Assembly: GCF_023656565.1 (NCBI RefSeq)
Contig: NZ_JAMOKG010000001.1
Location: 378,456-442,455, forward strand
From: Flavobacterium tyrosinilyticum
GTDB taxonomy: Bacteria; Bacteroidota; Bacteroidia; Flavobacteriales; Flavobacteriaceae
Direction of reading: 5' to 3'
DNA length: 64,000 bases
Below are positions 7,559-14,777 of the stretch, piece by piece; within the stretch, counting starts at the first letter, position 1, and each line of letters begins with the position of its first letter. The position numbers were made by a program, and so were the translations under genes. The notes under the pieces were generated by a model. That model did no database searches, was not told where the DNA came from, and saw nothing but the letters and a program-made list of their open reading frames with translations.

Positions 7559-8458
7559 ATGACTAAAATCACTATAAAAGAAACTCAAAATCCAACTATT
7601 TTAAAGTTCGAATTTGATGATTTCATTACTCAAAATCAAAACTTTGAGTTCAAAAATATTGATGAAGCGCAAGCTTCTCCTCTAGCACAGCAATTATTCT
7701 ATTTACCATTTGTTAAAACAGTTTATATCTCAGGAAATTTTATCGCTATCGAAAGATATAGCATTGTAGATTGGGACGATGTAAAAGACGCGGTTGCAGA
7801 GCAAATTAGTGCTTTTGTTGACAAAGGTGGAGTTATCATTAAAATTGACGAAACAAAAGCAAAAAAACAGCCTATTACAGTTTACGGAGAAACAACTCCA
7901 AACCCTTCTGCATTAAAATTTGTTGTAAGCAGAATGTTAACTCGCAATGCTGTAGAATATAAAAATATTGACCAGACTGCTTCTTCTCCATTAGCTCAGG
8001 AATTATTTAAATTTCCTTATGTGAAAGAAATTTTTATTGACGAAAATTATATTTCGGTAACAAAATATGAAATCAATAATTGGGATGAAATAACTTTAGA
8101 ATTAAGAACTTTCATTAAACAATTTATTGAAAATGGAGGAACTGTTTTAGACGAAAGTTTAATCGAAACTAAAGTCAAAAATGAAGCAACAAAAGATGAA
8201 GCTTTTGATAAATTGGATGTTACTTCACAGCAAATCATCAATATCTTAGAAGAATATGTAAAACCAGCTGTAGCTGCTGATGGTGGAAACATTGCTTTTG
8301 AATCTTATAATGAAGATGATAAAACAGTAAAAGTATTATTGCAAGGTGCTTGCAGCGGTTGCCCTTCATCTACATTTACTTTAAAAAGCGGTATCGAAAA
8401 TATGCTGAAAAGCATGTTGAATGATGACGCTATAAAAGTAGAGGCATCAAATGCATAG
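7559..8458 (+). CDS. NifU/Nfu family iron-sulfur scaffold/carrier protein with two N-domains
   Basis: The 299-residue protein has two tandem Nfu N-terminal domains (about 3-95 and 101-196). Each shows T-x-N-P-x-x-L-K-F near its start, then S-P-L-A-Q-x-L-F and a V-K-x-x-(Y/F)-I motif. A C-terminal NifU domain (about 220-295) carries the cluster-binding C-S-G-C at Cys265/Cys268 (G-A-C-S-G-C-P-S-S). Nfu proteins bind a 4Fe-4S cluster between the CxxC pairs of a dimer and pass it to client proteins in the cytosol. Most bacterial Nfu proteins have at most one N-domain, so the duplication is noteworthy. It is monocistronic, with a -7 element upstream and a hairpin terminator downstream. Confidence 0.92.
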   Translation: MTKITIKETQNPTILKFEFDDFITQNQNFEFKNIDEAQASPLAQQLFYLPFVKTVYISGNFIAIERYSIVDWDDVKDAVAEQISAFVDKGGVIIKIDETKAKKQPITVYGETTPNPSALKFVVSRMLTRNAVEYKNIDQTASSPLAQELFKFPYVKEIFIDENYISVTKYEINNWDEITLELRTFIKQFIENGGTVLDESLIETKVKNEATKDEAFDKLDVTSQQIINILEEYVKPAVAADGGNIAFESYNEDDKTVKVLLQGACSGCPSSTFTLKSGIENMLKSMLNDDAIKVEASNA

Positions 8459-8478
8459 TTTGACTAAATTATTATACA

Positions 8479-8504
8479 AAGCGTCTCATTGAGGCGCTTT
8501 TTTT
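8479..8504 (+). terminator. Intrinsic terminator of the Nfu gene
   Basis: AAGCGTCTC (8479-8487), loop ATT, GAGGCGCTT (8491-8499), with one G-T pair, is followed by a run of seven T (8498-8504). It lies 20 bases after the Nfu stop. Confidence 0.85.
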
Positions 8505-8601
8505 ATTATTAACCACTAGTTACCAATTATTTACCATTTAAAAAACGAGTAATTCTATAAAATTAATTAATATTGTAATCTTAACCAATTAATTAACAAC
8601 C

Positions 8602-9012
8602 ATGGGATTATCTTCATTTTTTAAAAATCTATTTGGCTCAACCAAAGAGTCTGTAACTGAATTGGCAAACAATGCCGAAAGTACTTTTGAGCAGGCAAAA
8701 GAAGCTGCTGCGCCATACATCGAGAAAGCGGAAGCTTTTGCAGAAGAAGCAATTGAAAAAGTAAAAGAAGTTTCGGAACCTATTATTGACAACGCAGCCG
8801 AGTATGCTGAAAAAGCAAAAGATACCGTAAGCGAATATGCCGATAAAGCCGCTAAAGTAGTAAATGATGTAGTCGATTCTGTTAAAGAAAAAACAACTTC
8901 TGCAACAGTAAGCGAGACGCCAGAAACTATTTATGAAACTGTTGTTGATGTAAGCGAAAAATCGGCTTCAGAAGTAGAAGAAATCGCCGATGAAGCAGCC
9001 GACAAGGCCTAA
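8602..9012 (+). CDS. Unknown helical protein rich in Ala, Glu and Lys
   Basis: This 136-residue protein has no recognised enzyme motif. It starts MGLSSFFKNLFGSTK (an amphipathic segment) and continues as long amphipathic helices with heptad-like repeats such as A-E-x-A-x-E-x-V-K and Y-A-E-K-A-K-D-x-V. The composition is dominated by A, E, K, V and D. This resembles YtxH-like, late-embryogenesis-like or apolipoprotein-like stress proteins, but such low-complexity similarity is weak evidence of homology. No signal peptide or true transmembrane segment is visible, so it is probably cytosolic or peripherally membrane bound. It is a single-gene unit with a terminator hairpin 49 bases after its stop. 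Codon use looks like its neighbours. Confidence 0.65.
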   Translation: MGLSSFFKNLFGSTKESVTELANNAESTFEQAKEAAAPYIEKAEAFAEEAIEKVKEVSEPIIDNAAEYAEKAKDTVSEYADKAAKVVNDVVDSVKEKTTSATVSETPETIYETVVDVSEKSASEVEEIADEAADKA

Positions 9013-9041
9013 ACTTACTTTTCTGATAATGTAAATATTTT

Positions 9042-9049
9042 TATATTTG
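9042..9049 (+). promoter_or_regulatory. Bacteroidota -7 promoter element TATATTTG
   Basis: TATATTTG is a perfect TAnnTTTG match, 49 bases before the MscS ATG. A hairpin lies between the predicted transcription start (about 9055) and the gene. Confidence 0.45.
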
Positions 9050-9061
9050 CACTACTAATAT

Positions 9062-9087
9062 ACCTTCTCTTTTGAGAAGGTTTTTTT
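9062..9087 (+). terminator. Intrinsic terminator hairpin just upstream of mscS
   Basis: ACCTTCTC (9062-9069), loop TTTT, GAGAAGGT (9074-9081), then a T-run to 9087. It is a perfect 8-bp stem and most simply ends the transcript of the 136-residue protein gene. It is only 11 bases from the MscS start. Confidence 0.75.
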
Positions 9088-9098
9088 ATTTCAAAATC

Positions 9099-9911
9099 AT
9101 GAACATTAGCCCAGAACAAGTCAGTAAATACGTTGCTCGATTTATTGATATTTTAGTCGATTATTCACCAAAACTGATTTCTGCATTTTTAATCTTATTT
9201 GTTGGTTTATATGCCATCAGATTGATTAATCGAATTATTAGAAAAATAATGATTCAGCGAAATCTCGATCCAACATTAACAAAATTCTTAACTGACATTT
9301 TATTATGGGCATTAAGAATTTTATTATTTGTAACCTTTATTTCTAAATTAGGAATTGAAACTTCTTCATTTGTTGCCATCTTAGGAGCAATGGGACTTGC
9401 GGTTGGCTTATCATTACAAGGATCACTTTCTAATTTTGCTGGCGGAATGCTTATTATTGTTTTTAAACCATTTAAAGTTGGAGATACGATAGAAGCACAA
9501 GGCATTGTTGCTACGGTTGAAGAAATTCAAATTTTTGTAACAAAAATGATTACTGGAAACAATCAGACTGTTTTTGTTCCCAATGGGGCTTTGTCTAACG
9601 GAAATATCATTAATTATTCCATGAAGGGGGAAAGAAAAGCCGACTTGACATTTTCAGTTTCCTACGACTCTGATATTAAAAAAGCAAAAGAAGTTCTCTT
9701 AGATGTCTTGCTTAAAAACCCAAAGGTTCTTAAAAATCCTGCTCCAGAAGTTTTTGTAAAAAATTTATCTGCAAGTTCGGTGGATTTTGCAGTTCGCCCT
9801 TGGGCTAAAAATGCCAATTATGGAGCTGTTTTTTCTGAAACTCTAGAGAATTGTAAAATAGCTTTGGATGAGGCAGGAATTGCAATTCAGCCGTACACAA
9901 TACAGAAATAA
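9099..9911 (+). CDS. Small-conductance mechanosensitive channel, MscS family
   Basis: The ATG at 9099 gives a 270-residue protein; the frame extends to a TTG at 9072, but that codon lies inside a terminator hairpin, so the later start is preferred. Three transmembrane helices lie at about 18-38, 58-78 and 85-110. The pore-lining TM3 carries G-L-A-V-G-L-S-L-Q-G-S-L-S-N-F-A-G-G, followed by the conserved F-K-P-F-K-V-G-D and the beta domain with V-P-N-G-x-L-S-N-G. The protein should form a heptameric inner-membrane channel that releases solutes on hypo-osmotic shock. Length is close to E. coli MscS. Confidence 0.95.
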   Translation: MNISPEQVSKYVARFIDILVDYSPKLISAFLILFVGLYAIRLINRIIRKIMIQRNLDPTLTKFLTDILLWALRILLFVTFISKLGIETSSFVAILGAMGLAVGLSLQGSLSNFAGGMLIIVFKPFKVGDTIEAQGIVATVEEIQIFVTKMITGNNQTVFVPNGALSNGNIINYSMKGERKADLTFSVSYDSDIKKAKEVLLDVLLKNPKVLKNPAPEVFVKNLSASSVDFAVRPWAKNANYGAVFSETLENCKIALDEAGIAIQPYTIQK

Positions 9912-9990
9912 TATGTTTACTCGTGGGGCAAAGAATAAAATAATTTTGCGCTACGAGCAAAATCTAATTTAATCTGCTAAAATCTTATCA

Positions 9991-10037
9991 AATCTGCGTG
10001 AAATACTTTTTACGCAGATTTTTTTTCACGCAGATTT
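9991..10037. terminator. Hairpin between converging mscS and tsaB, with repeated arm
   Basis: AATCTGCGT (9991-9999) pairs with ACGCAGATT (10012-10020), followed by a T-run to 10026. A further CACGCAGATTT copy follows at 10027-10037. It lies where MscS (plus) and TsaB (minus) converge. Partial copies (AATCTGCT, AGCAGAT, CAGATT) litter 9960-10070, suggesting a degenerate dispersed repeat. Confidence 0.6.
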
Positions 10038-10089
10038 AAAAAGATTAAAGCAGATGCAAACAGATTAAATTTAAACATGAGTTAAATTC

Positions 10090-10764
10090 TTATTCTTGTT
10101 TCTTTGGAGGAGCAATCATAAAATCTTTTAAATAATAAGGTTCAAAATAAGCGACATCTACAGTGTCGCTTTTTTGATACTTATCAAAACTGATTTTACT
10201 CATTGCTTGCGCTGAAGGATATTTTATGTTATCTAAAAACACAAAATTGTCTTTAGTCAAAACAGATTTACATTTATCAGCACAATCGCCAACAAAGTAA
10301 AGTTTCTCTGTATATTCTTGAAATGAATTTTCGTCAATAATTTCAGCTTGAATAGCTCTTTCGACTGTCAAATCTGAGTTAAAAATAGCGCTGTAAACTT
10401 CCATTCGGCGCGCATCTAACATAGGTACAATTTTTCCGTCTGTAACTCCCGCCTGAGAAGCTAGAGTTTTTAAAGTGTCTACAGCAATTAACGGAATATT
10501 TAAAGCATAACACAACCCTTTTGCTGCCGAAACTCCAATTCTTAAACCTGTATAAGATCCTGGACCTTGGCTAACCGCAACAGCATTTAAATCCTGTGCC
10601 GAAATTCCTGCTTTTGCAATTACTTCTTCTATAAAAACATGCAGTTTTTCGGCATGCGAATAGCCTTCATCTGCCAATTCATTGCAAACAATTGTTTCAC
10701 CATCTTTTGCAATAGATACAGAACAATTTTTAGTAGCCGTTTCGATATTGAGAATAAAAGACAA
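10090..10764 (-). CDS. tsaB: tRNA threonylcarbamoyladenosine biosynthesis protein TsaB
   Basis: The 224-residue protein starts with I-L-N-I-E-T-A-T-K-N-C-S-V-S, and continues with H-A-E-K-L and S-Q-G-P-G-S-Y-T-G-L-R-I-G-V-S-A-A-K-G-L, the TsaB signature of the ASKHA/Kae1-like fold. TsaB is the non-catalytic partner that holds TsaD and TsaE together in making the t6A37 modification of ANN-decoding tRNAs. Length matches the family. It follows the efflux genes on the same strand after an 87-base gap containing a strong palindrome, so it may be separately transcribed. The C-terminus (Y-L-K-D-F-M-I-A-P-P-K-K) is typical of flavobacterial copies. Confidence 0.95.
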   Translation of the reverse strand: MSFILNIETATKNCSVSIAKDGETIVCNELADEGYSHAEKLHVFIEEVIAKAGISAQDLNAVAVSQGPGSYTGLRIGVSAAKGLCYALNIPLIAVDTLKTLASQAGVTDGKIVPMLDARRMEVYSAIFNSDLTVERAIQAEIIDENSFQEYTEKLYFVGDCADKCKSVLTKDNFVFLDNIKYPSAQAMSKISFDKYQKSDTVDVAYFEPYYLKDFMIAPPKKQE

Positions 10765-10794
10765 AATATGTAGTTTTAAATTAATTATTGATGC

Positions 10795-10834
10795 CAGGCT
10801 GAGCGAAGTTGCAACTTCGAATTCGCTCAGCCTG
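10795..10834. repeat. REP-like nested palindrome (13-bp arms)
   Basis: CAGGCTGAGCGAA (10795-10807) is the perfect inverse of TTCGCTCAGCCTG (10822-10834). Nested inside is a second perfect palindrome, GAAGTTGCAACTTC (10805-10818), which competes for part of the left arm. It lies between the efflux adaptor and tsaB. The core GCTGAGCGAAGT resembles a dispersed intergenic repeat seen in many bacterial genomes; it may also terminate the efflux transcript. Confidence 0.65.
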
Positions 10835-10851
10835 ACAATATGCTTATATTG

Positions 10852-12144
10852 TTATTTTTTTGGAGCTTCAGCTTTCTTAAGCTTTACCTTGTCTCCAGAA
10901 TTAAGATCTTTAGAAACTGTTGTGTAAGGCCCTGTAATTACGACATCCCCTGGTTTAAGACCAGACATTACTTCAATATTAGTATCATCCTGAATTCCAG
11001 TTTTAATAACTCTAATCTTGGCCTTATCTCCAACTTTCACAAAAACACATTCGAATTTTTTATCGCTTTTTGGAGCTGCTTTTTTATCTTCGTTTGGATC
11101 TTCAACCTTAAAATCTTTTACGGCGGTAGTATCCGACTTTACTACAACAGAACTAATTGGCACTGCCAAAACATTTGTTTTTGTTGTTGTAATAATGTCA
11201 ACCGTAGCCGTCATTCCAGGTCTAAAAGGAGAATATGTACTTGGCTTTCCTTCTAACAAATCCTGATAAGAATCTTTTAGGATACGAACTTTAACTTTAA
11301 AATTTGTTACCTGATCTGAAGTTAATGTTGTGCTTGCAGAATTAGAAATACTGGTTACAACGCCCTTAAATTTCTTTTTTAAATAAGCATCAACTTCAAC
11401 ATTTGCTTCGTCTCCAATTTTAATCTTTACGATGTCATTTTCATTCACATCTACTTCAACCTCCATATTGTTTAGGTTTGCCACACGTAAAAGCTCCGTT
11501 CCGGCCATTTGCTGTGTTCCTAAAACTCTTTCTCCCAATTCTACATTTAATACCGAAATGGTTCCATCTGCAGGAGAATAAATTGTGGTACGGCCTAAAT
11601 TATCTCGAGCTTCAGTAACAGATGCCGAAGCACTCTGCACATTATAATAAGCACTTTGTTTTGTTGCTTTAGCAACTTCAAAAGTAGAAATGGCTTTATC
11701 CCAATCTGATTTTGAGATTACACCTTTATCATACAATATTTTATTACGCTCATAATTTGCTTTTGCCTCTTTAAAACTTGCGTCAGACTGAGTTAGACTT
11801 GCTTTTGTTCCAGCTAAATTTGCAACAGATCTTTCTAATCCTGAGGTGTACAAATCGGGATTTATTTTTACTAATAAATCTCCTTTTTTCACCACTTGCC
11901 CTTCTTTTACATTTAATGAGATAATCTCGCCTGACACCATCGAAGCAATTTTAACTTCAATTTCAGGCTGAATTTTACCTGTTGCCGAAACAGTTTCTAC
12001 AATTGTTGAAGCGGTTACTTTTGCAATTTCTACTTCTTTTCCTTCGTCCTTATTTCCTATTACTCCAGCCTTAGAAAGACCGACCAAAGCTGCAATAATA
12101 ACTATTGCACCACCTAATAAGAAATAAACAGTTTTTTTTGACAT
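10852..12144 (-). CDS. Periplasmic adaptor (MacA/HlyD-type membrane fusion protein)
   Basis: The 430-residue protein has an N-terminal membrane anchor (about 5-25), a barrel-sandwich lipoyl-like half (G-K-I-Q-P-E ... V-S-G-E-I-I-S-L-N-V-K-E-G-Q-V-V-K-K-G-D-L-L), a long coiled-coil hairpin (about 105-185) and the second lipoyl half (T-I-Y-S-P-A-D-G-T-I-S-V-L-N-V-E-x-G-E). Beta-barrel and membrane-proximal domains follow. It bridges an inner-membrane pump and a TolC channel. It lies 6 bases after the TolC gene on the same strand, so the two form one unit. A Lys/Asp/Ala-rich insertion around 345-365 (D-P-N-E-D-K-K-A-A-P-K-S-D-K-K) is unusual. It is one of two adaptors in this locus. Confidence 0.92.
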   Translation of the reverse strand: MSKKTVYFLLGGAIVIIAALVGLSKAGVIGNKDEGKEVEIAKVTASTIVETVSATGKIQPEIEVKIASMVSGEIISLNVKEGQVVKKGDLLVKINPDLYTSGLERSVANLAGTKASLTQSDASFKEAKANYERNKILYDKGVISKSDWDKAISTFEVAKATKQSAYYNVQSASASVTEARDNLGRTTIYSPADGTISVLNVELGERVLGTQQMAGTELLRVANLNNMEVEVDVNENDIVKIKIGDEANVEVDAYLKKKFKGVVTSISNSASTTLTSDQVTNFKVKVRILKDSYQDLLEGKPSTYSPFRPGMTATVDIITTTKTNVLAVPISSVVVKSDTTAVKDFKVEDPNEDKKAAPKSDKKFECVFVKVGDKAKIRVIKTGIQDDTNIEVMSGLKPGDVVITGPYTTVSKDLNSGDKVKLKKAEAPKK

Positions 12145-12150
12145 AATGAA

Positions 12151-13533
12151 TTATTTTGTAATAATTGGAACAATTGGAATTCCGAAATAAAACTCTAATA
12201 TTTTAATTTTAAACATGTAATCGTATTTTGTTCTGATAACATCAGACTGTGCATTAGTCAATAATGTTTGAGCTTGAGTGAAATCAAATGAATTCATTAA
12301 ACCAACATCATATTTTTCTTTTGCATAATTGTAAGCCTGCTGTCTTGCCTCTAAAGTTACAGTAGAAGATTCGTACGTATTTAAAGCTCCTCTTGCATCT
12401 GTAAAAGCGGTGTAAACGTTACGCTGCAAATCTAAACTTTTTTGCTCTAAATCTATTTTAGATTTTTCTAAACTTACTTTATTACGCTCTACATTATTCT
12501 TAACTGAGAATCCATTGAAAATAGGAACATTTAACTGCAAACCAAAATTATGTCCTTTATTATCGCTAAACTGCTGGAATATAGGATCTGGACCTACAGT
12601 ATATGGATTACCGCTTGCATCTAACCTAACTTGATCACTATAACTTGCTCTGGTATTAAACCCATAGAAACCAGAAAGTGTTGGCTGATAAGCTCCTTTG
12701 GCTATAGCAACATTTTTTTCGGCAATCTCCAAATTGGTCTGTGCTAATTTTAACTCTGTTCTAGTTTCTTTCGCTTTATTGTAAATTTCAATTGGAGTCT
12801 GAGCTAGGATATTATTTTCATCCGCTACATTAGTATCGTCAACTACATCAAAATCTGCAAACTCTTTTAATTGTAAAAGCTGTGCTAAACTCAATTTAGA
12901 AATCAGTAAATTATTTTCAGAAACCGCAATGTTTTGTTTGTCTGTTGCAACAGTAGCTTTCAAATCGAACAAATCTCCACGTGGAATAGTTCCTGCATTT
13001 ACCATTTCTTCAGAACGAGCATATCGTTTTTCGTCAATTAACAATTGCTCTTTTTTAACCTTTAAATCTTCTTTATTAGATAAAATCTGCAAAAAGGCAC
13101 TAGCGACATTCAACGAAATATCTTCCTGCATTTTTAACAGCTGATAATGTGAGGCAATAATACTTAATTTTGCCCTTCTCATTGTATTTTGATTCTGCAG
13201 ACCTTTGTAGATGTCAACTCCTGCGTTTATCCCAACTGAAGAATATTGTGTAGTTTGATTACGTAAAATACCTGTTGTAACATCCTGGTTCAAACCGATA
13301 TTCCAAGAGTGAGAAGCGGTTCCATTTACAGATGGAAGATAATTTCCTAAAGCTCCTCTTTTATCGATCTCAGCATTTTTTACATCTAATTCAGATAGTT
13401 TTACCGTGATATTATTTTCGAGTGCATATCTCACACACTCTTCCAATGTCCATTGTTTTGATTGTGCCTGCCCAGTTAATCCGAATCCGAATAACACTGC
13501 AAAAATCAGACTATTATATTTATTTATTTTCAT
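12151..13533 (-). CDS. TolC family outer-membrane efflux channel
   Basis: The 460-residue protein has a signal peptide ending around residue 24 (GLTGQAQS) and the start of the mature chain typical of the family (W-T-L-E-E-C-V-R-Y-A-L-E-N-N). Two repeated OEP halves rich in alpha-helical coiled coil follow, about 30-235 and 255-450. It should form a trimeric channel-tunnel across the outer membrane. A TAAATTTG element 36 bases upstream suggests that tolC and the 430-residue adaptor gene have their own promoter, separate from the ABC genes further upstream on the strand. Confidence 0.94.
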   Translation of the reverse strand: MKINKYNSLIFAVLFGFGLTGQAQSKQWTLEECVRYALENNITVKLSELDVKNAEIDKRGALGNYLPSVNGTASHSWNIGLNQDVTTGILRNQTTQYSSVGINAGVDIYKGLQNQNTMRRAKLSIIASHYQLLKMQEDISLNVASAFLQILSNKEDLKVKKEQLLIDEKRYARSEEMVNAGTIPRGDLFDLKATVATDKQNIAVSENNLLISKLSLAQLLQLKEFADFDVVDDTNVADENNILAQTPIEIYNKAKETRTELKLAQTNLEIAEKNVAIAKGAYQPTLSGFYGFNTRASYSDQVRLDASGNPYTVGPDPIFQQFSDNKGHNFGLQLNVPIFNGFSVKNNVERNKVSLEKSKIDLEQKSLDLQRNVYTAFTDARGALNTYESSTVTLEARQQAYNYAKEKYDVGLMNSFDFTQAQTLLTNAQSDVIRTKYDYMFKIKILEFYFGIPIVPIITK

Positions 13534-13568
13534 ATACTTTTAATGAAGGCGCAGTAAACCGAACTACG

Positions 13569-13576
13569 CAAATTTA
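13569..13576 (-). promoter_or_regulatory. Bacteroidota -7 promoter element TAAATTTG
   Basis: The minus strand reads TAAATTTG, a TAnnTTTG match, in the 85-base gap between the ABC/adaptor genes and tolC. It ends 35 bases before the tolC start. Confidence 0.45.
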
Positions 13577-13618
13577 ACATTTTTAAAACCAAAAAGATCC
13601 TTAACCTTTCAAATTAGC

Positions 13619-14740
13619 TTATTTTTTTTCTTTGTCTCCTTCGTTAATCAAGCCCTGATTCCAGATTTTAATTTTATCTGTATCACTTATACCGCTTTTA
13701 ACTTGAACGTAGATTCCGTCGCTTACCCCCAGAACCAAATCCCTTCTTTGAAATTTCTGTGGAGCATTTTCGACTTCTACATAAGGCTTTTGTGTTTTTT
13801 TGTCAAATTGAACCAAAGATTCTTTTATTGCTAAAACTTTCTCTGCTTTCTCCAAAATAATAGAAGCATTGGCACTTAAACCAGCTCTAATAAAAGTATC
13901 ATCTCTGTTGATCATTTGTGCTTTTATTTCAAATTGGATCGCACCATTTTCTGTAACTCCTTTTGGAGCGATATAGTTTAAAACTGCATCAAATTTTTTA
14001 TTTTCGATTGCACCAATTGTAATCTCGATTGGCATTTTTTCTTTGATTTTTCCAACCTCAGATTCATCAATTTTACCAATAAAAATCATTCTTCCAACAT
14101 CGGCAACACTTGCAATTGTAGTTCCTTCGTTAAAGTTATTACTTTCGATAACTTGGTTCCCTACTTTTACCGGAACGTCTAATACCATTCCGTTAACTGT
14201 CGAACGAATTAATGTATTAGCATAATTTCCTAAAGATGAAGTTGTTCCTGTTTTAACAATATCCAAACCTTGTTTTGCAGCCAGATAATTTTGTTTTGCC
14301 TGATTGTAAGCCAGCTGTGCAGCATCATAATCATTTGCAGAAATTACATCTTTCTCAAATAATGTTTTCTGTCTTTTATAAATTTTTTCCTGATTATCTA
14401 ATGCTATTTTAGCAGTCTGTACCTGATTCTGAGAGCTACTTACATTCGAAACGTTTGCTACAACTCTAATCTTAGCAATCATATCGCCAGCTTTGATTTT
14501 TTCACCAGCTTTGATATACACTTCTTCAATAATACCTGAAATATTTGGTTTGATTAAAACTTCTTCATCAGGCTGAATATTTCCTGTCGCAATAGTATTT
14601 TTTACGATAGTTTTTATTTCTGCTTTTTCCGTTTTAAATACAATCGGTGATTCTTGGTTTTTCGCATACAAATAGTAAAGTGCGCCAAAAAAAACAACTG
14701 CAATAAATATTAAAATGGTTACGGTTACTCCTTTTTTCAT
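13619..14740 (-). CDS. Periplasmic adaptor of ABC exporter (MacA-like)
   Basis: The 373-residue adaptor has an N-terminal transmembrane anchor (about 6-25), lipoyl halves (N-I-S-G-I-I-E-E-V-Y-I-K-A-G-E-K-I-K-A-G-D and I-R-S-T-V-N-G-M-V-L-D-V-P-V-K-x-G) flanking a coiled-coil hairpin (about 105-165), then beta-barrel and membrane-proximal domains. It follows the two MacB-like permeases (37-base gap) and the ATPase on the same strand, giving a complete ATPase-permease-permease-adaptor unit that connects to the TolC encoded next. It is only distantly similar to the second adaptor at 10852, so the two are not a recent duplication. Confidence 0.92.
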   Translation of the reverse strand: MKKGVTVTILIFIAVVFFGALYYLYAKNQESPIVFKTEKAEIKTIVKNTIATGNIQPDEEVLIKPNISGIIEEVYIKAGEKIKAGDMIAKIRVVANVSNVSSSQNQVQTAKIALDNQEKIYKRQKTLFEKDVISANDYDAAQLAYNQAKQNYLAAKQGLDIVKTGTTSSLGNYANTLIRSTVNGMVLDVPVKVGNQVIESNNFNEGTTIASVADVGRMIFIGKIDESEVGKIKEKMPIEITIGAIENKKFDAVLNYIAPKGVTENGAIQFEIKAQMINRDDTFIRAGLSANASIILEKAEKVLAIKESLVQFDKKTQKPYVEVENAPQKFQRRDLVLGVSDGIYVQVKSGISDTDKIKIWNQGLINEGDKEKK

Positions 14741-14777
14741 TTGTTCTTGGTTTAATCGATTTATTTTGATTGATAAT

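Noticed and set aside
9072..9098. Longer MscS start at TTG
   Set aside because: The extra codons come from a terminator hairpin and give M-R-R-F-F-Y-F-K-I, not a conserved MscS start.
10682..11266. Plus-strand frames of 81-138 codons across tsaB and the adaptor gene
   Set aside because: They lie opposite confidently assigned genes and read as low-quality hydrophobic or Phe-rich chains.
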